The notes under the pieces are model-generated. The model made no database searches and had not been told where the DNA came from. It worked only from the letters and a program-made list of their open reading frames with translations. DNA of 64,000 nucleotides. Origin: Novosphingobium sp. GTDB lineage: Bacteria > Pseudomonadota > Alphaproteobacteria > Sphingomonadales > Sphingomonadaceae. This document shows, piece after piece, positions 42,606-51,805 of the stretch. Location: contig NZ_JAHEBV010000003.1 of NCBI RefSeq assembly GCF_024642085.1, positions 1 through 64,000 of the forward strand. Direction: 5' to 3'. Numbering within the stretch: position 1 is the first letter of the stretch; each line of letters begins with the position of its first letter. Both the position numbers and the translations under genes were made by a program.

Positions 42606-43592
42606 CTACATCAAACCAAGCACAGGATGCGGGATGTAAGGCGCCTCAAGTGCTCCCGTTTCCTCAGGTGATAGCGTTACCGTCATTGCAGCCAGCGCAT
42701 CGTCAAGTTGTGCGAGTTTGCTGACCCCCACAATCGGTGACGTTACACCCTCCTTACCCAGCACCCAAGCCAACGCGACCTGCGCCATCGGAAGCCCGCG
42801 GGCAGACGCTGTCGCAGAAAGGGTATCGACAACCAGCCGATCGCTTTCTTCGGTTCTCGAATATAGCAACTGGCCAAAGCGATCACCTTGCGAGCGGGTC
42901 GTCGTCTCACCCCATGGCCGGGTCAGCCGCCCGCGCGCCAGCGGGCTCCAAGGAATTACGCCGATCCCCTCCTCCAGGCACTGCGGAAGCATCTCCCGCT
43001 CTTCCTCACGGTAAAGTAGGTTCAGATGGTTCTGCATCGACACAAACTTGGTCCAGCCGTTCCGCTCGGACAGCATCAACGCCTTCTGGAATTGCCAACC
43101 ATGCATCGAGCTGGCGCCGATGTAGCGGGCCTTGCCGACGCGAACTATATCATTCAGCGCTTCGAGTGTTTCCTCAATCGGCGTCTCTGGATCCCAGCGA
43201 TGTATTTGGTAAAGGTCAATGTAGTCGGTGCCCAAACGGCGCAAGCTGTCGTCGACCGCCTGCATCAGTGCCTTGCGCGACAGGCCGCCCTGATTGGGTC
43301 CCTTGCCCCAGCGTCCCCAGGCCTTGGTAGCAATGACCACCTCGTCACGCCGCGCATGATCCTTCAACGCCCGACCGGTAATTTCTTCCGAAACCCCATC
43401 GGCATAGATGTTGGCGGTATCGAAGAAATTGATCCCTGCCTCGAGCGCGCGCCGAATGATCGGCCGACTCGCCGCTTCGTCGAGGACCCAAGGATGTGCG
43501 CCTTTGCCCGGTTCGCCAAAGCTCATGCAGCCAAGGCACAGCCGCGAAACTGAGAGACCCGATTTACCTAGCCGCCGATATTCCATGGTCAT
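42606..43592 (-). CDS. Aldo/keto reductase
   Basis: The product is 328 residues. It has LGKSGLSVSRLCLGCMSFG, FFDTANIYADGVSEEITG (catalytic Asp/Tyr region, about 50-65), ATKAWGRWG (Lys, about 88) and YIDLYQIHRWD (His). It belongs to the AKR11/YajO-type group using NADPH. It would reduce an aldehyde or ketone intermediate. The ATG overlaps the dehydrogenase stop (ATGA), so it is the last gene of the operon 47271-42606. Confidence 0.88.
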   Translation of the reverse strand: MTMEYRRLGKSGLSVSRLCLGCMSFGEPGKGAHPWVLDEAASRPIIRRALEAGINFFDTANIYADGVSEEITGRALKDHARRDEVVIATKAWGRWGKGPNQGGLSRKALMQAVDDSLRRLGTDYIDLYQIHRWDPETPIEETLEALNDIVRVGKARYIGASSMHGWQFQKALMLSERNGWTKFVSMQNHLNLLYREEEREMLPQCLEEGIGVIPWSPLARGRLTRPWGETTTRSQGDRFGQLLYSRTEESDRLVVDTLSATASARGLPMAQVALAWVLGKEGVTSPIVGVSKLAQLDDALAAMTVTLSPEETGALEAPYIPHPVLGLM

Positions 43593-44809
43593 TTCAGTTG
43601 CTCAAACGGGACATCTTTGTCCATCCGCACTTCGCCCGGCATGCCCAGCACGCGCTCGGCGATCTGGTTGCGCAGCACTTCATCGGCTCCGCCAGCAATG
43701 CGCATAACGGTCGAATAGATATAGTCGTATTGCAGGTCGGGCGTGAAGGTATCGCCAGCTTCCGGCGCGATGGCATCGAGCCCGCGGAGCTCCATACCGA
43801 GCCCACTAACCTTCTGATAGCGCGAGGCATAGGCCAGCTTAACCATCCCGGCGAGCGCCCCCGGGTTCTCGCCCTTGGAGACCATTGTGCGCAACCGCGC
43901 CTGGAAGAAGCGCTCGCCCTGTTCCTCGGCCAGGGCTTCGGCCAGCTGCTGCCGCACGGCGCGATCATCGAGCATGGTACCGCCATGCGCGGCGGGCGTT
44001 TTGGCCGCATAGTCGAGCAGAGGCTCGACCCCGCTGCGATGTGCGCCCGATCCAAGCCGTTCGCCCATCAGTACTGTCATGCAGCAGGCCCAGCCTTCAC
44101 CGACCGCCCCGATCCGGTTGGCATCGGGAATGCGCACATCGGTGAGGAAGGTCTCGTTGAATTCGCTCGCGCCCGAAATTTGCCGGATGGGCCGCGTTTC
44201 GATGCCGGGCGTCTTCATGTCGACGACGAAGAAAGTCAGGCCCTTGTGCTTGGGCACGCTCGCGTCAGTGCGCACGACGAGGATTCCCCAATCGGTGAGA
44301 TGTGCCCAGCTCGACCAGACTTTCTGGCCGTTGACGATCCAGTCGCCTGAACCGTCATCAGTCCGCACCGCCTTGGTCCGCAGCGCCGCGAGGTCCGAAC
44401 CCGCAGCCGGTTCGGAGAAAAGCTGGCACCAAGTCAGATCGCCCTTGAGCGTCGGTTCGACATAGAGCGCGCGTTGCTCGTCATTGCCGTGTTTGGCGAT
44501 CACCGGCAGCGCCATGCCGGTGCCGATCGAGGTGAACGGCCCTTTTGGAAGATGGTAGCGGCCCTCCTCTTCGGAGAAGACGACCGCTTCGGCGCCCGAT
44601 AGCCCGCGCCCGCCCAGTGCCTTGGAGAAAGTAAGCCCGGACCAGCCGCCTTCGTAAAGCTCGCGCATCCAGGCCCGGCCACGCGCCGCCTCTTCAGTAT
44701 CGGGGATTGTGACGCCTGGTTGTAATTCATGCGCCGGTGCGTGCGCAGCCAGCCACGTCCTCGCTTCGACGCGGAATGCGGCTTCCTGCGGAGTATCGTT
44801 GAAGTCCAT
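43589..44809 (-). CDS. Acyl-CoA dehydrogenase (heteromeric, long subunit)
   Basis: The product is 406 residues from the ATG at 44809, one base after the next gene's stop. It has LFSEPAAGSDLAALRTKA (about 135), WIVNGQKVWSSWAH and TFFVVDMKTPGIETRPI. The family's substrate-binding region and C-terminal GGADEVLRNQIAERVLG are present. Its length and order match the long subunit of FadE-type heterotetramers. It pairs with the dehydrogenase at 44811, with short-then-long order reversed relative to the pair at 35-37 kb. Confidence 0.87.
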   Translation of the reverse strand: MDFNDTPQEAAFRVEARTWLAAHAPAHELQPGVTIPDTEEAARGRAWMRELYEGGWSGLTFSKALGGRGLSGAEAVVFSEEEGRYHLPKGPFTSIGTGMALPVIAKHGNDEQRALYVEPTLKGDLTWCQLFSEPAAGSDLAALRTKAVRTDDGSGDWIVNGQKVWSSWAHLTDWGILVVRTDASVPKHKGLTFFVVDMKTPGIETRPIRQISGASEFNETFLTDVRIPDANRIGAVGEGWACCMTVLMGERLGSGAHRSGVEPLLDYAAKTPAAHGGTMLDDRAVRQQLAEALAEEQGERFFQARLRTMVSKGENPGALAGMVKLAYASRYQKVSGLGMELRGLDAIAPEAGDTFTPDLQYDYIYSTVMRIAGGADEVLRNQIAERVLGMPGEVRMDKDVPFEQLK

Positions 44810-44810
44810 G

Positions 44811-45899
44811 TCAGGCTGCCTTTCCTTGGGTGCCGGGCTGTGCATTGAGCAAGCGGTCGGCCCAGAAACCACGGTTGCCGAGGATAACGGCAAGCATCCG
44901 TTCGCGGCGATAATAGAAGTGGCAATTGGCCTCGAAAGTGTAGCCAATGCCGCCATGAACCTGGAGGTTTTCGCGCGCGGCATTTTCGAACGCCTTGATC
45001 GCGCTGAGCCGCGCCGCAGCTGCAGCTCCAGGCAGATCGTCGACCGACGCGCCTGCAGCCCAGCCCCCATAATATGCGTTGCTTTTGGCCAGTTCGATAC
45101 CCACCGCGACGTCGGCAAGCTTGTGTTTGATCGCTTGGTAACTGGCGAGCGAACGGCCGAACATCTGCCGCTCCATCACATAGTCGCGGCCCATCTGCAG
45201 ACACGCCTCGCCGCCGCCGACCGCCTCGAACGCTGCCTGAACTGCGGCACGATCGAGCAAAGTCGAGATCTGGCCAGTGCCCGGCAGCAGTTCGGCTTGC
45301 GCCGCGTTGAAATCCAGCCGGTAATGCGGTCGCAACTGGTCGAAACTTTCAAGCTTCGTGCGCTCGACACCGGCTTGCTCGAGCATGACCAGCACCAGAC
45401 TGGCCCCCGCTTGAACAATTGCAATCTGGGCGATTCCGGCATCCGCCACCGGTGACTTGGTGCCTTTCAGTGCACCGCCAGAAAACTCGACCTTCTGCCC
45501 CAGTATCGGCCCCGGCCCTTCGGCGCTGGCAAAGCAGGCCACAACTTCGCCGCTCACCAGCTTGGGCAGCCACTCGGTCTTCTGTGCCTCGCTCCCGGCC
45601 AGCCGGATCGCGTCAGCGGCAAGAATGATCGACGAAAAGAACGGCACGGAAGCATTGACCCGGCCAAGCTCCTGCGAAATGACGCCGAGATCGAGCTCGG
45701 ACAGGCCGAGCCCGCCAAATTGCTCGGGCACGTTGGCACCAAGAAAGCCCATCTCACCCAGCTCGCGCCACAGCGGCTCGTCCCACTCGGCGCCGCTGTC
45801 GATCAGTTTGCGCAAATGATCGAACGGCGTCCGTTCGGCTAACAATCCGCGCGCTTGTTCGGCCAGCATTTTCTGTTCATCTGAGAGGTCGAAATCCAT
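44811..45899 (-). CDS. Acyl-CoA dehydrogenase (heteromeric, short subunit)
   Basis: The product is 362 residues, opening MDFDLSDEQKMLAEQARGLL. The N-terminal helical domain and C-terminal ERQMFGRSLASYQAIKHKLA plus HGGIGYTFEANCHFYYRR are conserved, while the middle domain is short (SAEGPGPILG). It is likely the non-FAD or co-FAD partner of the long dehydrogenase next to it. It lies directly after the kinase gene. Confidence 0.85.
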   Translation of the reverse strand: MDFDLSDEQKMLAEQARGLLAERTPFDHLRKLIDSGAEWDEPLWRELGEMGFLGANVPEQFGGLGLSELDLGVISQELGRVNASVPFFSSIILAADAIRLAGSEAQKTEWLPKLVSGEVVACFASAEGPGPILGQKVEFSGGALKGTKSPVADAGIAQIAIVQAGASLVLVMLEQAGVERTKLESFDQLRPHYRLDFNAAQAELLPGTGQISTLLDRAAVQAAFEAVGGGEACLQMGRDYVMERQMFGRSLASYQAIKHKLADVAVGIELAKSNAYYGGWAAGASVDDLPGAAAAARLSAIKAFENAARENLQVHGGIGYTFEANCHFYYRRERMLAVILGNRGFWADRLLNAQPGTQGKAA

Positions 45900-45903
45900 C
45901 GGT

Positions 45904-47271
45904 TCAATCCACTGCTTCGTCGTACCAGGTCGTGGCCAATGCGCCCATCGCTTCGGCCATTACAAAAGTTTCGCGCACCATGCGGTTGTGGCACAGCTGC
46001 AGCGCTCCTGCGAAATCGATCGCATCGGCAGCGATGGCTTCGGCCAAGGCCGCTCTGGCACCAGCAAGATCATCGGGCGCAGTCCGCATCACAGCTTTGA
46101 TTTCATCCAGCTCAGTGGCATCGAAATCCTTGCCGTGGCTGGCCCGCCTACGCCAGAATTTGACCAGCCGGGCCAGATCCTTGGCCTGCGCTGCAGTGAG
46201 CTGATCGGTTGCCAAGGGAACGATCGAGCTTTTGAGATCGTCCAGGGCCGCAGCAAACGTGCGATCAGTCCAATCGGCATCGCATTCCGGCAGGATCGGA
46301 TCGGCCAGAGCTATTCCGGCAAGCTCAGCCAGCGCGCGAACCATGACCCGCCTATGCATCGTGCCGAACATCAGCGCCGTACCGCTGGCGCCAAGACGCG
46401 ATCCGGGCGCACTGGCCAGAGCTGCGCTTGATACCGAGAACGAGAGTTGAAAATAGAGCCGGTGGAATTTGACCCGCGCCACATCGACTATTCGTCCAGT
46501 GGCGGCTTCGTAAGAGGCGAAGATGTCGCGGATCGGCACAAATGGCTGGATCAGGCTGCGAACCCAGATCTGGGCCAGATCTTCGGCTGGATCGCCCAGG
46601 TGGGTGAGCTCCCAGTCGACCAGAGCCGCAATTCGGTCATCGGCAAAAATGAAATTGCCCGGACCGGCATCGCCGTGCAGCACAGCCGCTGGCCCGATAT
46701 CCTGAGGAATGTTGCGCGACAGCCATAGCAGCGCGAGCTGCAAAATCGGGTCGGGGCCCGATGCCAGGTTTTGGCGCGTCCAGTTCGCCAGATTAGCGCG
46801 GATGCGCTGCGCCGGCGCTTCGTTCGCATCGCCCAATACTGCAAATTCAGGCAAGCGGGCATCAAGTGAATGTAGCGCTGCGAGCTGCTCGACAAATTCA
46901 CGGGCCAGGCCGGCCTTGTCTCCGGCCTGCGCGAAGCGGTCGTTCCCGGCAACGAATTGGCTGAGCAGCGCAAGGTGCGAGGGGTAAGCACCGATCAGCC
47001 CCGCAACTTTCACTCCGGCGCTGCGCAACGGCCCTGAAAGCGCGGCGAGGATGGCAGCTTCGCGCCTGAAGTAATCGAGCCGGGCGGGTTCGCCAGCGCG
47101 CGCATCCCAGGCCAGATAACAACGCCGTTCGGTTCCGCTCGGCGCCCGCAGGGTCACTTCGGCGCCCTGCCGAGATGCGCCACCCCCGCCGCGCGCACGT
47201 TCGGCAGCAATGACACAGCCCGTGTCTTGCTCTACCTCGTCGCGCAAAGCAGCAGGGATTGCGCTTGCCAT
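45904..47271 (-). CDS. Aminoglycoside-phosphotransferase-like kinase with C-terminal extension
   Basis: The product is 455 residues. The APH domain (1-about 300) has catalytic loop VLHGDAGPGNFIF (about 205) and DWELTHLGDPAEDLAQ (about 225). A further 150-residue helical region follows that the 354-residue kinase at 23403 lacks. It may phosphorylate a hydroxyacyl-CoA ahead of the dehydrogenase pair, as proposed for the 23403 operon, but the adjoining dehydrogenases are not of the ACAD11 type, so its role is less clear. It is the first gene of the minus operon. Confidence 0.8.
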   Translation of the reverse strand: MASAIPAALRDEVEQDTGCVIAAERARGGGGASRQGAEVTLRAPSGTERRCYLAWDARAGEPARLDYFRREAAILAALSGPLRSAGVKVAGLIGAYPSHLALLSQFVAGNDRFAQAGDKAGLAREFVEQLAALHSLDARLPEFAVLGDANEAPAQRIRANLANWTRQNLASGPDPILQLALLWLSRNIPQDIGPAAVLHGDAGPGNFIFADDRIAALVDWELTHLGDPAEDLAQIWVRSLIQPFVPIRDIFASYEAATGRIVDVARVKFHRLYFQLSFSVSSAALASAPGSRLGASGTALMFGTMHRRVMVRALAELAGIALADPILPECDADWTDRTFAAALDDLKSSIVPLATDQLTAAQAKDLARLVKFWRRRASHGKDFDATELDEIKAVMRTAPDDLAGARAALAEAIAADAIDFAGALQLCHNRMVRETFVMAEAMGALATTWYDEAVD

Positions 47272-47281
47272 TGATCCTCTC

Positions 47282-47297
47282 AGTTATATAACTAGGT
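47282..47297 (+). promoter_or_regulatory. Cluster operator copy 9
   Basis: AGTTATATAACTAGGT lies between the divergent kinase operon (47271) and the crotonase operon (47339). It is the last copy seen before the mobile region. Confidence 0.75.
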
Positions 47298-47338
47298 CAC
47301 ATAAGCCCATACACACTTCGCCGGGAAGAGAGTCAAGC

Positions 47339-48145
47339 ATGAGCTACGAAACCATCTTGTTCGACGTCGCCGATCACATCGCGACGATCACGATCAACCG
47401 GCCCGAAGCGATGAACAGCTTCAACCGGCAGATGATGGATGAATTTGCCCAGGCCTGGCACGAAATTTCATGGAACGACGACATCCACGTGGTTGTCCTG
47501 CGCGCCTCGCCAGGCCGCGCGTTTTGCACCGGGGTGGATGTCAAGGGACCGGCTGCGGGTGGCGACCAGCGACCAGCGGTGGATCTCAATAACGTCTGGC
47601 ATTGCGAAGACCCGGGCGACATGCTTGGCCCGAAATCGCAAAAATGCTGGAAACCGATGATTGCGGCAGTCCACGGCATGGCGGCTGGCGGCGCATTCTA
47701 TTGGCTCAACGAAGCCGACATCATCATCGCGTCGGATGACGCGACATTTTTCGATCCCCACGTCACTTACGGGATGACCTCGGCGCTCGAGCCGATCGGG
47801 ATGACCTATAAAATGCCGCTCGCCGACGTGCTGCGCATGATCTTGCTCGGCAACGACGAGCGGATGAGCGCAGAATACGCCAAGTCGATCGGCCTGGTCA
47901 GCGAAGTCGTCTCGCTCGACAGCCTGTGGGGGCGAGCGCACGAACTGGCGTTGCAGATCGCGGCCAAGCCTCCTGCCGCCATTCAGGGCAGCATCAAGGC
48001 GATCTGGACCAGTCTTGATCTGCCGCGCTCAGTTGCGCTGGCAAACGGCCTCAAATACCCGCAGATCGGCAATCCGGTCGGCGTGCCGCAGGTCGACCGC
48101 GCCGCATTGATGGCCGACAAGGCCAAGAAGTACACCTTGCGTTGA
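47339..48145 (+). CDS. Enoyl-CoA hydratase/isomerase (crotonase)
   Basis: The product is 268 residues from the ATG at 47339, behind GGGAAGAGAG. It has RPEAMNSFNRQMM, FCTGVDVKG (about 62) and HGMAAGGAFYWLNEADIII (about 115). The usual first Glu position is AFY, so it is a non-canonical crotonase; EPIGMTYKMP occupies the second motif. It heads a plus-strand group with a CoA ligase and a dehydrogenase under the last cluster operator. Confidence 0.83.
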   Translation: MSYETILFDVADHIATITINRPEAMNSFNRQMMDEFAQAWHEISWNDDIHVVVLRASPGRAFCTGVDVKGPAAGGDQRPAVDLNNVWHCEDPGDMLGPKSQKCWKPMIAAVHGMAAGGAFYWLNEADIIIASDDATFFDPHVTYGMTSALEPIGMTYKMPLADVLRMILLGNDERMSAEYAKSIGLVSEVVSLDSLWGRAHELALQIAAKPPAAIQGSIKAIWTSLDLPRSVALANGLKYPQIGNPVGVPQVDRAALMADKAKKYTLR

Positions 48146-48155
48146 TCGACCGCCG

Positions 48156-49658
48156 ATGACTCACCCGCGCCTTCACGCCGCATCAGATCCGGCCAAACCT
48201 GCTGTCGTGATGAGCGATGGCTCGCCCGGTTTGACCTATGGCGAGCTTGAGGAGCGAGCCAACCGCGGGGCACAGTTGCTGCGTTCGCTGGGCATTGCCA
48301 AAGGCGACACGATTGCCTTTTGGCTACCCAACTGCCGCGAGGTGTTCGAGGTCTATTGGGCTGGTCAGCGCGCCGGGATTTATATCACGCCGATTGCCAC
48401 GGGGCTGACCGCTGCAGAAGCGGATTACATCGTCGAGAACTCCGGCAGCCGCCTGGTGGTTGCGTCGCCCGAAATTCCTGGCTTCGCCGCTCTGTCCCGC
48501 CGGGTTGGCGTAAAAGTGCTGACCATTGACGAGTGGCACGCCGCGCTCGCCAGCCAGCCCGCAACCCCAATCCGCGACGAAGCGCCGGGTTTCCATATGG
48601 TCTATTCGAGCGGAACCACTGGGCGCCCCAAGGGCATTCGCTTGCCACTGCCAGATGGTGATGTCACCGCCAGCCACATGCTCGCCGAATTTGCTGCGAG
48701 TGCGTACGGCACCGGGCCGCAGACCGTCTATCTGTCGCCTGCACCGCTCTATCATACCGCACCGCTGGCCTATACCACCAGCGTCCACCGCCTCGGCGGA
48801 ACAGTGGTGGTAATGCGCAAATTCGAGCCCGAGGCGACGCTGGCAGCGATCGAGAAATTCCGCGTGACCATGGTCCAGATGGTCCCGACAATGTTCGTGC
48901 GGCTGTTGAAACTGCCTGCTGAGGTGCGCGCTCGTTTCGATCTGTCTTCGCTCAAGATCGTGGTTCATGCGGCAGCCCCCTGCCCGGTCGAAATTAAGCA
49001 CGCGATGTTCGACTGGCTCGGCCCGATCATCCACGAATATTACGGTGGCTCGGAAGGCAACGGCTCCACCCGGATCGGGCCGGAAGAGTGGCTGCGCAAG
49101 CCTGGCTCGGTCGGCAAGGCGAGCTGGGGCGTGGTGCATATCTGCGACGACGCCGGCAACGAGGTTCCCGCGGGCGAGCAGGGTACCGTCTATTTCGAGG
49201 GCGGGTGGGATTTCAAATATCTTGGCGACGAAGCCAAGACCCGGGATGCCCGCAACCCGCTCCATCCCGCTTGGTCGACCTTGGGCGATGTCGGCTATCT
49301 CGACGCCGACGGCTATCTCTTCCTGACCGACCGCAAGAGTTACATGATCATCTCGGGCGGGGTGAACATCTATCCGCAGGAAGTCGAAAATCTGCTGATC
49401 ACGCATCCCCGGGTGGCGGATGCCGCAGTTATCGGCGTACCCAACGCCGACTTCGGCGAAGAGGTCAAAGCGGTTGTGCAGCCGCTCGATCCTGCCGACG
49501 CCACTGATGAGTTCGCGGATGTGCTGATCGCGTTCTGCAAGGAAAGTCTGAGTTCGGTAAAATGCCCGCGCTCGGTCGATTTCGATCCTGCCTTGCCCCG
49601 GCTCGACAACGGCAAGCTATACAAACGCCTGATCAAGGATCGCTACTGGAAGTCCTGA
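48156..49658 (+). CDS. Acyl-CoA synthetase (AMP-forming)
   Basis: The product is 500 residues. Motifs are MVYSSGTTGRPKGIRLPLP (about 150), EYYGGSEGNGST (about 295), DRKSYMIISGGVNIYPQEV (hinge, about 395) and catalytic Lys in LDNGKLYKRL. The GS-E and SYMI variants place it with long-chain or bile-acid-type CoA ligases rather than acetyl-CoA synthetase; the specificity is inferred. It sits 10 bp after the crotonase in one operon. Confidence 0.87.
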   Translation: MTHPRLHAASDPAKPAVVMSDGSPGLTYGELEERANRGAQLLRSLGIAKGDTIAFWLPNCREVFEVYWAGQRAGIYITPIATGLTAAEADYIVENSGSRLVVASPEIPGFAALSRRVGVKVLTIDEWHAALASQPATPIRDEAPGFHMVYSSGTTGRPKGIRLPLPDGDVTASHMLAEFAASAYGTGPQTVYLSPAPLYHTAPLAYTTSVHRLGGTVVVMRKFEPEATLAAIEKFRVTMVQMVPTMFVRLLKLPAEVRARFDLSSLKIVVHAAAPCPVEIKHAMFDWLGPIIHEYYGGSEGNGSTRIGPEEWLRKPGSVGKASWGVVHICDDAGNEVPAGEQGTVYFEGGWDFKYLGDEAKTRDARNPLHPAWSTLGDVGYLDADGYLFLTDRKSYMIISGGVNIYPQEVENLLITHPRVADAAVIGVPNADFGEEVKAVVQPLDPADATDEFADVLIAFCKESLSSVKCPRSVDFDPALPRLDNGKLYKRLIKDRYWKS

Positions 49659-49729
49659 TGTGGGCAAAAGTCCATGCCTGGACCCGGCACAGCAGCACAT
49701 TCCAGCGCACCATTCGAAGGAACCTTAAG

Positions 49730-50890
49730 ATGCGCAATTTCACCTCCGAACAGATCATGTTCCGCGATGCCTATCGCAAATTCCTCGAGGCCGAGATCGC
49801 GCCCCATATGGAGGGCTGGCGCGAGGCTGGGATAGTTGATCGCGATGCCTTCAAGAAAGCCGGCGATATGGGCTTCCTGATGATCTGGCCCGATGAAAAA
49901 TACGGCGGCATGGGCGACAACGATTTTCGCTATGAGCAGATCATCATCGAAGAGACCTTCAGGGTGGACTGCAAGCAGTGGTACAACACCCTCCACAGCC
50001 GTCTTGTCGGACCCTATTTCCAGCGCTTTGGTTCTGAGGAACAGCGCCAGCGCTTCCTGCCGAAATGCGTCAGCGGCGAAACAATTCTGGCCATCGCCAT
50101 GACTGAACCCGGCGCGGGATCGGACCTTGCGGGCATGCGCAGCACTGCGCAGGACATCGGCGATCACTGGCTGCTCAATGGCTCCAAAACCTACATCTCG
50201 AACGGCATCAACGCCGATGTTGTGATCGTTGCTGCTAAGGTGGCAGGGGCCGCCAAAAAACACGAAATGGTGCTGCTGATCCTCGAACGCGGGATGGAAG
50301 GGTTCGAACGCGGCCGCAATCTCAAGAAGATGGGCCTCCCCGCACAAGACACGGCCGAATTGTTTTTCAGCAACGTGAAAGTCCCCAAAGCCAACCAGCT
50401 GGGCGAGGCTGGCAAAGGATTTTACTACCTTATGGAGGGCCTGGCTGAAGAACGGCTGATCGGCGCTGTGGGCAGCGCGGCCCACGCCCGCAAAGCGTTC
50501 GACATAACCCGCGATTATGTAATGCAGCGCCAGATCTTCGGCGCGCCTTTGGCCGATCAGCAGAACACCCAGTTCCGCATGGCCGAGCTCGATGCCGAGA
50601 TTGAGATGGTCCAAGTATATGTCGATCATTGCATTGCCGAGCACAACTTCGGGCGCCTCACCGGTAATATGGGGGCAAAGGCCAAGATGATGGCCAGCGA
50701 AGTCGAATGGAAGATGATGGACCAAGGTGTCCAGCTTCACGGCGGGGCAGGCTTCATGGACGAATATCCGATCAGCCGCATGTTCACGGACTCGCGCATC
50801 AACCGCATTCTCGCCGGATCGAGCGAGGTCATGCGCCTGATAATCGGGCGCGATGTGTTCTCGCAGAAGTATCAGAGTCTGTTCGATTGA
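49730..50890 (+). CDS. Acyl-CoA dehydrogenase
   Basis: The product is 386 residues from the ATG at 49730, behind CGAAGGAA. It has IAMTEPGAGSDLAGMRSTA (about 125), WLLNGSKTYISNGINADVVIV and HGGAGFMDEYPISRMFTDSR (about 345), then ILAGSSEVMRLIIGRDV. This is the layout of a homomeric long-chain-type acyl-CoA dehydrogenase, unlike the two heteromeric pairs. It is the last catabolic gene; the following 247 bp (50891-51137) contain no convincing gene or terminator. Confidence 0.88.
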   Translation: MRNFTSEQIMFRDAYRKFLEAEIAPHMEGWREAGIVDRDAFKKAGDMGFLMIWPDEKYGGMGDNDFRYEQIIIEETFRVDCKQWYNTLHSRLVGPYFQRFGSEEQRQRFLPKCVSGETILAIAMTEPGAGSDLAGMRSTAQDIGDHWLLNGSKTYISNGINADVVIVAAKVAGAAKKHEMVLLILERGMEGFERGRNLKKMGLPAQDTAELFFSNVKVPKANQLGEAGKGFYYLMEGLAEERLIGAVGSAAHARKAFDITRDYVMQRQIFGAPLADQQNTQFRMAELDAEIEMVQVYVDHCIAEHNFGRLTGNMGAKAKMMASEVEWKMMDQGVQLHGGAGFMDEYPISRMFTDSRINRILAGSSEVMRLIIGRDVFSQKYQSLFD

Positions 50891-51137
50891 CCGGTACCCT
50901 AACTCTTTCGAGCCAGTCCCCGCAGGAGTGCCACCACAATAATTGGACCCAAGCGGTCGGACATGGACATTGCCAACCCACCCTTCCCGTTCTCGGCCAT
51001 GACCGGATTAGCTAACAGGCACGAATCCGCTCCGCGGGAGGGTAGCCTGGATGCGGGTTAGCATAATTCTCATAGGTTTTGGGCTGGGAGTGGCCGCCGT
51101 CTGACGATGCAAGTCCCTTCAACGAGAGGAACTTGCC

Positions 51138-51515
51138 ATAGCTACCACTTCATCCATTCCGATCAGCCCGCTGCGCCAGCGCGTGCAGCACAACATGATG
51201 ATGCACGGACTCACGCCCCGCACGCAGCACCAGTATGTGCGCAACGTCCAGCGCTTTGCCGCCTTCCTCAAGCGCCCGCCCGGTACCGCTACGTCGGAGG
51301 ATCTGCGCAACTTCCAGATTCACCAGCACGAAGCGGGATCCAGCGTGCCGACCGTTAACGGCACGGTCTCGGCGCTGCGTTCCTTGTACACCGTGACGCT
51401 GCGGCGGCAGGACCTGGCGCGCGGCCTTGTCGCAACGCGACGCCCGCACCCGGTGCGTGAGGTGCTAAGCGTCGAGGATGCTGGCGTCGAAGATATAGCT
51501 CATAAGTTGGCTTGA
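51138..51515 (+). pseudogene. Truncated IS91-associated tyrosine integrase (core-binding domain only)
   Basis: Reading from ATA at 51138 gives a typical N-terminus (ISPLRQRV, then LTPRTQHQYVRNVQRFAAF, ATSEDLRNFQIHQHEAG, SVPTVNGTVSALRSL) of the XerC-like integrase found with IS91 elements. An AGAGGAA ribosome site precedes codon ATA, where relatives start with ATG, so the start appears to have been lost; the first standard start is GTG at 51183. The frame ends after LSVEDA and lacks the whole catalytic domain. It is thus non-functional. The 290 bp that follow (51516-51805) hold no gene I can support. Confidence 0.65.
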
Positions 51516-51805
51516 TCAAACATCCATTGATCGATTTCGCTGGAGCTTCCCGTAGTCGAACCGGCAGTACCGTTATGCCATGTCAGAGGAAGGCGGGGTG
51601 CTTTCGAATTTCCACGTCCTCATCGAGGACTCGCACTTCATCAAATGCCCTCACAATCCATTGGACTTCGCCGCCGCGGCAAGCATTGGTGCGCCTAGCA
51701 AATCGCGGCCCGCAGCACCGGCCGCCACCCTGACCGACACGATCGGCAGGGCCTTGGGTGGTGAAAGCAGCGATGGTCGCAGCTCTCACCCAAGGAGAAC
51801 CACCC

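Noticed and set aside
1609..47297. Repeated TATAACTAGGT as a mobile repeat (MITE) or simple -10 promoter element
   Set aside because: Copies are only 16 bp, are confined to promoter gaps, and occur in either orientation relative to the genes, which fits an operator better.
51516..51805. A 91-codon frame from 51580 (MSEEGGVLSNFHVLIEDSHF) as a small gene
   Set aside because: Its second half overlaps the DUF3489 leader in another frame, there is no ribosome site, and I recognise no family.
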